DNA of 7,391 nucleotides, taken from an uncultured Bacillota bacterium. Its GTDB lineage: Bacteria > Bacillota > Dehalobacteriia > UBA4068. The notes under the pieces were generated by a model. It was not told the DNA's origin and made no database searches. It worked only from the letters and a program-made list of their open reading frames with translations. The translations under genes and the position numbers were made by a program. Of the stretch, positions 1 to 5,734 are shown piece after piece. Positions within the stretch are counted from its first letter, which is position 1. The number at the start of each line of letters is the position of its first letter. The stretch is from NCBI GenBank assembly GCA_934427095.1, contig CAKRYM010000069.1:1-7391 (forward strand), in the 5' to 3' direction.

Positions 1-24
1 GCCTTGCCCGCCGCCTTGCCCGCC
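1..24 (+). repeat. Exact 12-bp tandem repeat, two copies, coding for PCPP
   Basis: GCCTTGCCCGCC occurs twice back to back at 1-12 and 13-24. In the reading frame of the cysteine-rich gene it encodes Pro-Cys-Pro-Pro twice. Further copies may lie upstream of the window. The unit is a multiple of three, so changes in copy number keep the frame. Confidence 0.8.
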
Positions 25-376
25 GTCTAAACCTGCTTGTCCACCACCCAAGCCAAGTTGTTCAAGTCCTGCCAAACATGTTTGGCAGATCTCTTCTGAA
101 TTAACGCTTTCCTTACCGCCGCATCGGCGAATTTGCGAGGTGGAAGTGGAGCTTAGCCATTGTCCGGGTGCACAAGTGGCGCAGTTTACCGTTACCGTGG
201 ATTATGAGGATTGTTGTGGATGCCGGCGTTGCTTGCGGCGTTCTTGCCAAAAATGCTTATTCTTACCTGCGCGGGTTTGCCAGATTTGTTTGAAGGGCAC
301 GCCCAATTTTACTGAGCATTGCGGCACCCTTACGGTGTTTGTGGAGCTGACGGAAAAAGACAGCGCCGGGGCATAA
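2..376 (+). CDS. Cysteine-rich protein of unknown function, C-terminal part (5' end outside window)
   Basis: The frame is open from the first base, so only the last 124 residues are visible; it ends at a TAA at 374-376. The visible part opens with a Pro/Cys-rich stretch (PCPPPCPPSKPACPPP), partly encoded by an exact 12-bp tandem repeat. A beta-rich segment follows, then a dense cysteine cluster (DCCGCRRC, then RSC, QKC, RVC, QIC), and the tail is a short beta-like strand. About 15 of 124 residues are Cys. The spaced CxxC pairs suggest metal binding or heavy disulfide cross-linking; this is inference. I do not recognise the family. In a spore former, a coat or cross-linked structural protein is one possibility, but nothing here proves it. 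A GTG at 140 could be read as a start, but the uninterrupted upstream frame with consistent composition argues that the gene begins before the window. The next gene lies 40 bp downstream on the same strand. Confidence 0.7.
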   Translation, partial: PCPPPCPPSKPACPPPKPSCSSPAKHVWQISSELTLSLPPHRRICEVEVELSHCPGAQVAQFTVTVDYEDCCGCRRCLRRSCQKCLFLPARVCQICLKGTPNFTEHCGTLTVFVELTEKDSAGA

Positions 377-377
377 T

Positions 378-411
378 CCTTCCTGCTTCGCATAAGATGA
401 AGCAAGGGAGG
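378..411 (+). promoter_or_regulatory. Hairpin sequestering the Shine-Dalgarno of the small membrane protein gene
   Basis: The segment between the cysteine-rich gene and the membrane protein gene folds into a stem of 12 pairs. TGCTTC (384-389) pairs with GAAGCA (399-404). CCTTCC (378-383) pairs with GGGAGG (406-411) around a bulged A at 405, with one G-U pair. The loop is nine bases. GGGAGG is the Shine-Dalgarno of the ATG at 417, so it is fully buried in the stem. The hairpin begins two bases after the upstream TAA. Ribosomes finishing the upstream gene could open it, which would couple translation; it may also damp translation or protect the mRNA end. No T tract follows, so it is not an obvious terminator. 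Confidence 0.55.
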
Positions 412-416
412 TTGAA

Positions 417-815
417 ATGCTCAGACGTTTGCTGTATGCCCTGCTGTGGCCCCTGGGTGTATTCCTGGTGGGAGGGCTATTTTTTACCGCCTTGTCCGCT
501 TTAACGGACACAGAACGAAATGTGTCATTGCTGTTCCTCCTTTGGATTTCTTTTCTGCCTGTGGTATCTGGCTGGGCTGTGGGGAGCCATACCCCACGGC
601 CCGTGCCGGAAACCGCCCTGCGTACCGCCATTGTCTGGGGAGTACTGCCTTTGTTGGCGGTTTGCCTATTACCGGGGGTGTATCCTGGTCCAGGACTCTT
701 TTGTTGGGTACTGGGCGCGGCTGCCTTGAGCGGGTTTGGTGTATACTTAGGCGCAGCGTACACTATGGGGCGGCATATAAAGGCAGGAACAAAGCTGGAG
801 GAAGAAGAACAATAA
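417..815 (+). CDS. Small four-helix integral membrane protein, unknown function
   Basis: A 132-residue protein that starts at an ATG five bases after a GGGAGG Shine-Dalgarno. Four hydrophobic segments are visible at about residues 8-28, 37-57, 67-88 and 92-115. They are joined by short loops, and a charged tail ends in LEEEEQ. Several Gly and Pro residues lie inside the helices (WPLGVFLVGG, SGFGVYLGAA). The size and four-helix layout resemble small membrane protein families of spore-forming Firmicutes such as TIGR04086, but I see no signature that would fix the family. It follows the cysteine-rich gene by 40 bp on the same strand and is probably co-transcribed with it. Its stop codon overlaps the terminator stem at 814-840, so it is the last gene of its transcript. 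Confidence 0.75.
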   Translation: MLRRLLYALLWPLGVFLVGGLFFTALSALTDTERNVSLLFLLWISFLPVVSGWAVGSHTPRPVPETALRTAIVWGVLPLLAVCLLPGVYPGPGLFCWVLGAAALSGFGVYLGAAYTMGRHIKAGTKLEEEEQ

Positions 816-840
816 CGGCCCCTCAATCAGAGGGGCCGTT
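814..840. terminator. Bidirectional intrinsic terminator between convergent genes
   Basis: AACGGCCCCTC (814-824) and GAGGGGCCGTT (830-840) form a perfect 11-bp GC-rich stem with a five-base loop, AATCA. It sits exactly between the stop of the membrane protein gene (plus strand) and the stop of pta (minus strand, 868). Downstream sequence is moderately T-rich in both directions (TTATGCTTTAT on plus, TTATTGTTCTTCTTC on minus). This fits a shared terminator with imperfect U tracts. Confidence 0.85.
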
Positions 841-867
841 ATGCTTTATGGATTTACGTTTCCTAGC

Positions 868-1866
868 TTATTTTTGGCAGCAAACCATGGCCGTGGTGTT
901 GATGATATCTTCCACGCTGCATCCGCGGGAAAGATCGTTCACCGGTTTATTCATCCCTTGCAGAATGGGGCCGATAGCTTCCGCACCGCCGAAGCGCTGT
1001 ACGGCTTTGTAGCACACATTGCCAGATTGCAAATCGGGGAAGACCAGAATATTGGCATTGCCTGCTACCTGGCTGTCCGGGGCTTTCAGTTTGCCTACGG
1101 AAGGTACGATGGCAGCGTCCATTTGCAGCTCGCCGTCAAGGATCAGATCCGGGTATTTTTGGTGAGCAATGCGTTCTGCTTCCGTTACTCGATCCACCAG
1201 TTCATGCTTGGCGCTGCCCTTGGTGGAAAAGCTCAACATAGCAACGCGGGGCGTTTCAATCCCAGCGATATCCGTAGCGGTTTGCGCAGTGCACCAGGCG
1301 ACTTCCGCCATTTGTTCAGGCGTGAGGGTAGGGTTGACGGCGCAGTCTGCAAAAACCAGAACGCCTTCCTGTCCATATTCGGTACGGGGCGTAATCATGA
1401 TAAAGGAGCCGCTGACCGTGGAAATGCCAGACTTGGTCTTGATGATCTCAAAGGCGGGGCGGAGCACATTGCCCGTGCTGTTTTGCGCACCGGCTACCAT
1501 TCCGTCGCAGATATCTTTTTTCACCATCATGACGCCAAAATAAAGCTGGTTTTGCATGGTGGCTTTGGCTTGTTCCAGGGTAATCCCTTTTTTCTTGCGG
1601 ATTTCTGCGTAGGTTTCTATGAAATCGTCCTTCCAAATGGATTTGGCAGGATCCACCAGATCGATACCGGTAAGATCTACCCCTTCCTCTTCGGCGACCT
1701 TTGCGATGCCATCCTCTGGGCCAACCAGGGTGATTTTGCAGATGCCGGCTTTGGTGATCATCTCTGCTGCCTTCAGGGTGCGGGGTTCAGTGCCCTCTGC
1801 CAAAACGATGTGTTTCCCCAATGAGGCGGCTTTGGCTCGTACGGATGAGATCAAGTCGATTCCCAT
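868..1866 (-). CDS. pta: Phosphate acetyltransferase (phosphotransacetylase)
   Basis: Transfers the acetyl group between acetyl-CoA and phosphate, giving acetyl phosphate for ATP formation with acetate kinase. This is a cytosolic, fermentative role. The 332-residue product is the usual length for the short single-domain Pta class. Family signatures include NSTGNVLRPAFE (129-140), VFADCAVNPTLTPEQMAE (171-188), DGELQMDAA (244-252), FPDLQSGN (276-283) and PVNDLSRGCSVEDI (308-321). S313, R314 and D320 match the spacing of the Ser-Arg-Asp active-site residues known from the Methanosarcina enzyme, and R136 matches its CoA/phosphate-site arginine. The start is the ATG at 1866, preceded by GGAGG at 1879-1883; the frame extends further upstream, but that part is not family-like and overlaps the promoter. 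No ackA is seen in the window. The gene lies 65 bp after DUF4363 on the same strand and ends at the shared terminator. Confidence 0.97.
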   Translation of the reverse strand: MGIDLISSVRAKAASLGKHIVLAEGTEPRTLKAAEMITKAGICKITLVGPEDGIAKVAEEEGVDLTGIDLVDPAKSIWKDDFIETYAEIRKKKGITLEQAKATMQNQLYFGVMMVKKDICDGMVAGAQNSTGNVLRPAFEIIKTKSGISTVSGSFIMITPRTEYGQEGVLVFADCAVNPTLTPEQMAEVAWCTAQTATDIAGIETPRVAMLSFSTKGSAKHELVDRVTEAERIAHQKYPDLILDGELQMDAAIVPSVGKLKAPDSQVAGNANILVFPDLQSGNVCYKAVQRFGGAEAIGPILQGMNKPVNDLSRGCSVEDIINTTAMVCCQK

Positions 1867-1902
1867 ATTTGCGTGATACCTCCATTTTTGCGTAAAATAA
1901 TT

Positions 1903-1920
1903 TTGTTGCAAATTGCACAA
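1903..1920 (-). promoter_or_regulatory. Candidate Rex (NADH/NAD+ sensor) operator upstream of pta
   Basis: Read on the minus strand the site is TTGTGCAATTTGCAACAA, an 18-base imperfect palindrome. The Rex consensus is TTGTGAA or TTGTTAA, four bases, then TTCACAA or TTAACAA. The site has the exact length, TTGTG and AACAA at the ends, and about 11 of 14 informative positions. It lies just downstream of the predicted -10 box and covers the expected start site, a position that would block transcription. Rex commonly controls fermentation genes in Firmicutes. No Rex gene is in the window, so the assignment is inference. Confidence 0.42.
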
Positions 1921-1925
1921 TAGTT

Positions 1926-1954
1926 ATTTTACTACAAAATATTGGAGATTGCAA
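1926..1954 (-). promoter_or_regulatory. Sigma-A-type promoter of pta
   Basis: On the minus strand, TTGCAA (1949-1954, -35, 4/6 to consensus) is followed after 17 bases by TAAAAT (1926-1931, -10, 5/6). Transcription would start near 1919, giving a leader of about 53 bases before the pta ATG. The -35 box and most of the spacer lie inside the 3' end of the DUF4363 gene. No terminator separates the two genes, so read-through from upstream is also possible. Confidence 0.6.
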
Positions 1955-2312
1955 TTTTTTCATTTTTCGGAACATGAGAAACAAAATAACGCAAACCGCG
2001 GACTTCTTTTTGCGCTTCTTTTACGTCTTGCTGTAAAAGTGCGGTTTCCAAATCCGTTAGACCGATTTCAATATCGCGGATATCATCATGATCAATCAAA
2101 ATTTGCCAGCGGTGGGAAATTTTTCCCCATTTTTCTTGGAATTCTGTTAACAAGAGTAAAGCGCTTTGCCATTCCTGGGTGGAGATCAGCGCTTCTAACT
2201 GGTTTAAATCCTCCACCAATTGGTCGGCGCTGGTCTGAATATAGAGAATGGAAAGAAAACACCCCACTGCCAATAGAAAAAGGAGAAAAAGCACAAGAAC
2301 AGTCTGTTTCAT
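1932..2312 (-). CDS. DUF4363 family membrane-anchored protein
   Basis: A 126-residue protein with one N-terminal transmembrane segment (residues about 4-25, TVLVLFLLFLLAVGCFLSILYI) and a helical extracytoplasmic or cytoplasmic domain. The core W..W....DH.DI.DI..GL..L (from WGKISHRWQILIDHDDIRDI) and the C-terminal ...ISNIL match what I recall of DUF4363. The biochemical role is unknown. The start at 2312 is chosen because its ATG overlaps the stop of the YetF-like gene as ATGA (2309-2312), with an AGGTGG Shine-Dalgarno at 2317-2322. A longer form from 2345 would put a non-hydrophobic extension ahead of the membrane helix. The overlap implies translational coupling, and the two products probably act together. 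DUF4363 genes often accompany DUF421 genes, and often spoVA genes, in Clostridia. Confidence 0.85.
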   Translation of the reverse strand: MKQTVLVLFLLFLLAVGCFLSILYIQTSADQLVEDLNQLEALISTQEWQSALLLLTEFQEKWGKISHRWQILIDHDDIRDIEIGLTDLETALLQQDVKEAQKEVRGLRYFVSHVPKNEKIAISNIL

Positions 2313-2998
2313 GCTTCCACCTGCCTTTGTTCTTTTCGCTGCCAAAATAGCTTACCTTTGGCATCTAAGCCAGCCAGGAATAAATCTTTGGGTTGTCCTG
2401 CATGGGCTTTTGCTAACCGTTGCTTTAGCCAGGTTTCATCATAACCTAGGGCTTTTAAGCCGTTACGATTAATTTTCCCATCGAGAATTAACAGCTCTCC
2501 TGGTACTTCTTTTTCGGGGGAAGCACAGTAATCCCCCAACTCCATGGGGCGTTGTTCTGTTTTGGGCAAAACGGAAAGTTGGCCGTTGGTTTCCATGATG
2601 GCCGTATCAATGGCGCTTAAATCAAAATAGCCCTGGGCGCGGCTTAATTCCTGTAAGTCGTTGAGATTTACCCTGAGCTTGCGCATATTGTTTTCCTGTA
2701 GAATTCCCTGTTGAATTAAAATCACCGGTTTACCGCAAAGTAAGATGCGGATACGCTGCGAGATCAGACAGAGCAGGGAAAAGAGCAGCTCTAATAAGGC
2801 GATGGTGGCGATGGGCACGACGCTATTGAGCAAAGGGGTCATATTGCTTTGCATGGCAATGGTGGCCATATCCGAAACAATTAATACCACCACCAGCTCA
2901 AAAGGCTGCAATTGCCCAAGTTGCCGTTTACCCATGGATTTCATGGCACATAGGGTCAGCAGATAGAGAAAAATGGTACGAATAAGAATTAAAGCCAT
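2309..2998 (-). CDS. YetF-like DUF421 membrane protein
   Basis: A 229-residue protein with three N-terminal hydrophobic segments (about 2-18, 33-50 and 58-80) and a soluble C-terminal half. Signatures of DUF421/YetF proteins are GKRQLGQLQPFELVV (23-37), the turn GKPVILIQQG (89-98), NMRKLRVNLNDL (104-115), GYFDLSAIDTAIMETNGQ (123-140) and LSVLPK (141-146). A C-terminal extension of about 60 residues (DGKINRNGLKALGYDETWL) is common in clostridial members. In Bacillus, YetF-type proteins of the spoVA2mob element have been tied to spore resistance and germination. A spore-membrane role here is inference, supported by the nearby spoVA genes. AGGAGG (3004-3009) precedes the ATG. The start codon lies in a hairpin arm (see 2992-3023). 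The gene overlaps DUF4363 by four bases and follows the toroid-like protein gene by 66 bp. Confidence 0.93.
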   Translation of the reverse strand: MALILIRTIFLYLLTLCAMKSMGKRQLGQLQPFELVVVLIVSDMATIAMQSNMTPLLNSVVPIATIALLELLFSLLCLISQRIRILLCGKPVILIQQGILQENNMRKLRVNLNDLQELSRAQGYFDLSAIDTAIMETNGQLSVLPKTEQRPMELGDYCASPEKEVPGELLILDGKINRNGLKALGYDETWLKQRLAKAHAGQPKDLFLAGLDAKGKLFWQRKEQRQVEA

Positions 2999-3023
2999 AA
3001 CAACCTCCTTGGTGTTATGGCTT
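2992..3023 (-). promoter_or_regulatory. Hairpin holding the yetF-like start codon in its arm and the Shine-Dalgarno in its loop
   Basis: A perfect 11-bp inverted repeat: on the minus strand AAGCCATAACA (3013-3023) pairs with TGTTATGGCTT (2992-3002). The ten-base loop CCAAGGAGGT carries the Shine-Dalgarno, and the ATG start (2996-2998) is inside the 3' arm. The RNA would show its ribosome site but hide its start codon. Alternatively the DNA palindrome could be an operator. The sequence after the stem is T-rich but lacks a clean run, so a terminator reading is weaker. Confidence 0.6.
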
Positions 3024-3064
3024 AGTTTGCTTTCTAAATCATGCTTTTATTCTAGATCAGGGCT

Positions 3065-4600
3065 TTATTCTAACCCATAATCTAGATAGTCTGTAATCCC
3101 ATGAATATCCATCCAATACCGTTTGGCATTCATCATTTTATCAATCAGGGGATCATGGCTACCAAAACGGCGGTCCAGCTCAGCCCGGAGTCGATAAAGA
3201 TCATTATAGGTGAGATAGGGATAATCTGTTAATCCCATGGACCCATCAGGCATATAGGCGTATTGCAAATTTCCATCCGGCATGATCCAGTTATCTCCCA
3301 AAAAGAGAATACCATTGAGCATTTTTTTTGCCAGCTGCAAGTATGCTCCGTCGCCGCTTAAATCATATAAATCGTAAAGCACCAGGATTTCGGCGATTTG
3401 ATGGTTTAAGGAACAATGGGTGGGACTGCTTCCTCCTTCATGCCAATAGTCCCAGATCAACCAACCTTCTTCTCCTTGTCCATTGGTAATGGTGTGGTGG
3501 CAGGTATTTGCCATGGTTAGGAAGAAGTTTCCATAAGCCAAAGCCGCGTCTCGAAAGGCAATTACCCCCCATTCCTCCGCTTGTTGGATAAGTGCTTCTA
3601 CTAGGTCGGAATTAAAACGGGTGTCATAAAAGCCACCGCCGATGCCGTAATCCGTTGCTAGCCAAGTGGACTTGCCATAAGTGGGAAAATAACCGCTATC
3701 TGTTTGCAGGCGGCTCATGACGTCTAGCATGGGCAGGGCCAAATCATCGGCGCCTCGGCCGCTGTCCTCAGCCAAATCCACGGAAAGATAAGCGGCGATC
3801 AGCAGGTGGTAGTAATTTTGCCCATAAGGTTCGTAAGTGCTGGGCGTGGTGTAATAGTATCCGTCATAGCACCAACGATGCTCTCCGGTAAACGTATAGC
3901 TGGCCCAACGTTCCTGTGTAGCCTCATCTTCCCAATCCACCAGTTCCTCTTGGCTATACACGCAAAAGGAATCAAACAGAATTTCTTCTGCCACAACGGG
4001 AACATAAAAGACAAGCTGCCAGCCGTCTCCTTTTTGCCATAATTCCATCCAGCCGTCTTGTTCAGCCACAGCTTCCAGCATCCAGTTCCCTTGCGGCCGG
4101 TAAGCTTGGGGCGGCGTAAGGATGAGATGCTCCGCTGTGGTATCAATAAAATACGTTTCTACTGAATAAGTTCCTGCGGCAAGGGGTTGTTCTACCCAGC
4201 GCTCTGTTTCGCTATCATAATAACGCAAATTCCCGTCACCCTTTAAGAGGAGGGAAAAACTACATAGGCGTTCTTTGCCAAGATTTTCCGTTTCCGTGTT
4301 GAAACGGATACGCTGCTGCAGGAAACTATCCCCATTGGGCAGAAGGTATTCCCTGTTTTTCCGGATGACTTGATCCGTTTCCCAGTCTTGGGTGTAGATT
4401 AAGGCGTCGCCTTTGGCCGTTTGCAGGGCTTCCGCTGGAGAAGTGGCTTCCGCTGGGGAAAATGCCGCGATTTTCTCTTCCGCCGGCGCATCCTTTGGCG
4501 CAACCGGAGAAAGACAGCAGCTGCCGCTAACGAAAAACAGGATAAGCAGGCTAAAAGATAAGATAAGCAGATGGGTATAACTTTCTAACTTATTGGTCAT
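3065..4600 (-). CDS. Exported, possibly lipid-anchored protein with an alpha/alpha-toroid-like C-terminal domain
   Basis: A 511-residue protein. Residues 11-26 form a hydrophobic export segment ending in SGSCC (Cys28/Cys29). The lipobox is imperfect (S at -3), so lipid anchoring is plausible but not certain. An Ala/Pro/Glu-rich linker follows (30-62, with SPAEA twice), then a beta-rich region (about 65-215, rich in W, Y and D/E). The C-terminal helical region (about 262-500) contains DSGYFPTYGKSTWLATDYG, GGGFYDTRFNSDLVEAL, THCSLNHQIAEILVLYDLY and DLSGDGAYLQLAKKML. These helical repeats and the 'LYDLYDLSGD..YLQLA' pattern resemble six-hairpin glycosidases and the C-terminal domain of D-glucuronyl C5-epimerases, so carbohydrate binding or modification outside the cell is a guess. 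I cannot name catalytic residues. The ATG at 4600 has a weak GAGTGA (4610-4615), and I found no convincing promoter. Confidence 0.8.
   Translation of the reverse strand: MTNKLESYTHLLILSFSLLILFFVSGSCCLSPVAPKDAPAEEKIAAFSPAEATSPAEALQTAKGDALIYTQDWETDQVIRKNREYLLPNGDSFLQQRIRFNTETENLGKERLCSFSLLLKGDGNLRYYDSETERWVEQPLAAGTYSVETYFIDTTAEHLILTPPQAYRPQGNWMLEAVAEQDGWMELWQKGDGWQLVFYVPVVAEEILFDSFCVYSQEELVDWEDEATQERWASYTFTGEHRWCYDGYYYTTPSTYEPYGQNYYHLLIAAYLSVDLAEDSGRGADDLALPMLDVMSRLQTDSGYFPTYGKSTWLATDYGIGGGFYDTRFNSDLVEALIQQAEEWGVIAFRDAALAYGNFFLTMANTCHHTITNGQGEEGWLIWDYWHEGGSSPTHCSLNHQIAEILVLYDLYDLSGDGAYLQLAKKMLNGILFLGDNWIMPDGNLQYAYMPDGSMGLTDYPYLTYNDLYRLRAELDRRFGSHDPLIDKMMNAKRYWMDIHGITDYLDYGLE
4428..4463 (-). repeat. 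18-bp imperfect tandem repeat encoding the SPAEA linker
   Basis: Two adjacent 18-base units on the plus strand, both beginning GCTTCCGCTGG, lie at 4428-4445 and 4446-4463. They encode two SPAEA motifs in the linker after the signal segment. The similarity is highest in the first 11 bases. A recent duplication or slippage in a flexible spacer explains it. Confidence 0.7.
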
Positions 4601-4654
4601 GAAAAAATATCACTCAAAATTCAGCTATTTTCGATCTAGAATACAATTCTCTTT

Positions 4655-4683
4655 TTGATTGCGTTTCCCTTTTGTGGTATACT
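4655..4683 (+). promoter_or_regulatory. Sigma-A-type promoter of the metallophosphoesterase-like lipoprotein gene
   Basis: TTGATT (4655-4660, -35, 4/6) is followed after 17 bases by TATACT (4678-4683, -10, 5/6). The predicted start lies near 4690, giving a short leader before the GAGGTGA Shine-Dalgarno (4700-4706) and the ATG at 4713. A small inverted repeat, GTATA-CTATT-TATAC, spans the -10 box. The 112-base gap to the divergent gene contains no other feature I can support. Confidence 0.7.
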
Positions 4684-4712
4684 ATTTATACTTTTCGGTG
4701 AGGTGAATGTGA

Positions 4713-5669
4713 ATGAAACGGATTGCGCTTTTGTTGATGATGTTAACGCTGACTTTGTTCTGCACCGCTTGTCATGTGGATTATCCCGACCCGGGCTCTG
4801 TTGGGTTGGAGGAGGAAGCCGCGGCTCCGCCCAATTTGTTTTCCTTTACGGAGGGATTTAATTTTTTGTTTATTAGCGATACCCAGGCTGCTTTGGGTAC
4901 GGGGGATTATAGTGATTTACAGACGTTGATGACCTCAGCTTGTGCGGAAGAGCATAACCTTAGCTTTATTCTGCACGGCGGTGATGTGGTTAATACCGGC
5001 ATGGATGCAGAGGGGAATCTGCTGGACGAATGGCCTGCTTTTACCGAAGCTATGGCGCCTGCCGGTGATTTGCCGGTTCGTGTGACTTGGGGGGATGAGG
5101 ATGATGATACGTTGCTTTCCCATTTCTCCATGGAACAAAACGGCCCGGACGAGCTGCTGAATCATTTTTATAGTTTCAGTTATGAGAACGCACACTTTAT
5201 TTTCTTAGACGGCACGTTGATGGGTTTGCACCGGCAGGAATATCAGGATTGGTTGAGATCGGACATTACCGCCACGGATAAAGAATGGAATATTGTGATT
5301 TGCCATTATTCTTTGTATCCCACGGTGCTGGACCAAACGGCGGAAGAGCGTGCCACAGCTCAGCGGGAGATTTGGGAATCTCTTTATCAGGAATTAGGCG
5401 TGGATTTGGTTCTCTGTGGTTATCAGGGCGCTTATTCCCGCACGTATCCTATCTATCAGGGAGCGGAATCTGAGGACGGCGTCATCTATATCACGGCGGC
5501 CAGTGGCGTCAACCAGGCTACCGCAGTACAGGAGTTGGATTATGTAGCTGCCTCTGCGGTAGGAACACCCAATTATTGCCTGTTCAACATTAATGGCAAT
5601 GCCTTGACGATGAAGGCTTATGATATGGAAGGCACTTTGTTGGACACCTTGGAATTGACAAAAGAATAA
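4713..5669 (+). CDS. Lipoprotein of the metallophosphoesterase fold with substituted metal-binding motifs
   Basis: A 318-residue protein. The signal peptide (2-19) ends at Cys20 (LFCTAC), a lipobox-like site with an unusual Cys at -3. The fold resembles secreted purple-acid-phosphatase-like calcineurin phosphoesterases: FLFISDTQ (51-58), HGGDVVNTG (88-96), FYSFSYENAHFIFLD (152-166), NIVICHYSLYPT (193-204) and VDLVLCGYQGAYSRTYP (230-246). D56, D91 and H198 remain. The Asn-His of the usual GN-H-E/D motif appears replaced (WGDED, 126-130), and the usual GHxH is GYQG (236-239), so both of its histidines are lost. It is therefore probably weak or inactive as a metallophosphatase and may be a binding or structural protein; this is inference from motifs. 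GAGGTGA lies six bases before the ATG. A terminator-like hairpin follows, before spoVAC. Confidence 0.85.
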   Translation: MKRIALLLMMLTLTLFCTACHVDYPDPGSVGLEEEAAAPPNLFSFTEGFNFLFISDTQAALGTGDYSDLQTLMTSACAEEHNLSFILHGGDVVNTGMDAEGNLLDEWPAFTEAMAPAGDLPVRVTWGDEDDDTLLSHFSMEQNGPDELLNHFYSFSYENAHFIFLDGTLMGLHRQEYQDWLRSDITATDKEWNIVICHYSLYPTVLDQTAEERATAQREIWESLYQELGVDLVLCGYQGAYSRTYPIYQGAESEDGVIYITAASGVNQATAVQELDYVAASAVGTPNYCLFNINGNALTMKAYDMEGTLLDTLELTKE

Positions 5670-5704
5670 GCGCTTAGGACCGGTCTTTTGACCTGGCTTA
5701 AAGA

Positions 5705-5734
5705 GAATAAAGCCTCCTTTTCTTGGGCATACTG
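5705..5734 (+). promoter_or_regulatory. Forespore sigma-G-type promoter of the spoVA operon
   Basis: GAATA (5705-5709) fits the sigma-G -35 consensus GHATR. After 18 bases comes CATACTG (5728-5734), 6/7 to the -10 CATAMTA-type consensus. Spacing and composition are right for sigma-G, which controls spoVA in Bacillus and Clostridia. The predicted start is near 5740-5742, leaving a leader of only about 16 bases that begins at or next to the Shine-Dalgarno. Confidence 0.75.

Noticed and set aside
263..826. Minus-strand open frame (187 codons) opposite the cysteine-rich and membrane protein genes
   Set aside because: It crosses two plus-strand genes with good start signals and a terminator stem, and its product is low-complexity and basic without family features.
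841..1824. Long plus-strand open frame (327 codons) opposite pta
   Set aside because: It lies antisense to an unmistakable phosphate acetyltransferase, begins at the terminator, has no Shine-Dalgarno and shows no recognisable domain.
1867..1920. Longer start for Pta at 1920
   Set aside because: The added residues are not family-like and overlap the predicted transcription start and leader, while the ATG at 1866 has GGAGG in front.
2313..2345. Longer start for the DUF4363 protein at 2345
   Set aside because: The ATG at 2312 forms the ATGA overlap, has a Shine-Dalgarno and places the membrane helix at the N-terminus.
3013..3044. Possible sigma-G promoter before the YetF-like gene (GCATG ... 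CATAACA on the minus strand)
   Set aside because: The spacer is 20 bases instead of 17-18, and the start site would fall inside the Shine-Dalgarno. CATAACA is also explained as one arm of the hairpin.
3042..3075. Imperfect direct repeat of TAGAATAAA with an 18-base period at the end of the toroid-like protein gene (minus strand)
   Set aside because: Short and AT-rich. It includes the stop codon, and nothing suggests a mobile or regulatory origin.
4601..4680. Promoter for the minus-strand toroid-like protein gene (TTGTAT-17-TGAATT)
   Set aside because: Both boxes match poorly, and no sporulation sigma-factor motif was found either.
5682..5698. Small hairpin GGTC-TTTT-GACC after the phosphoesterase-like gene
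   Set aside because: Only four to six pairs with a bulge and no T tract. The stronger hairpin at 5709-5756 explains termination.
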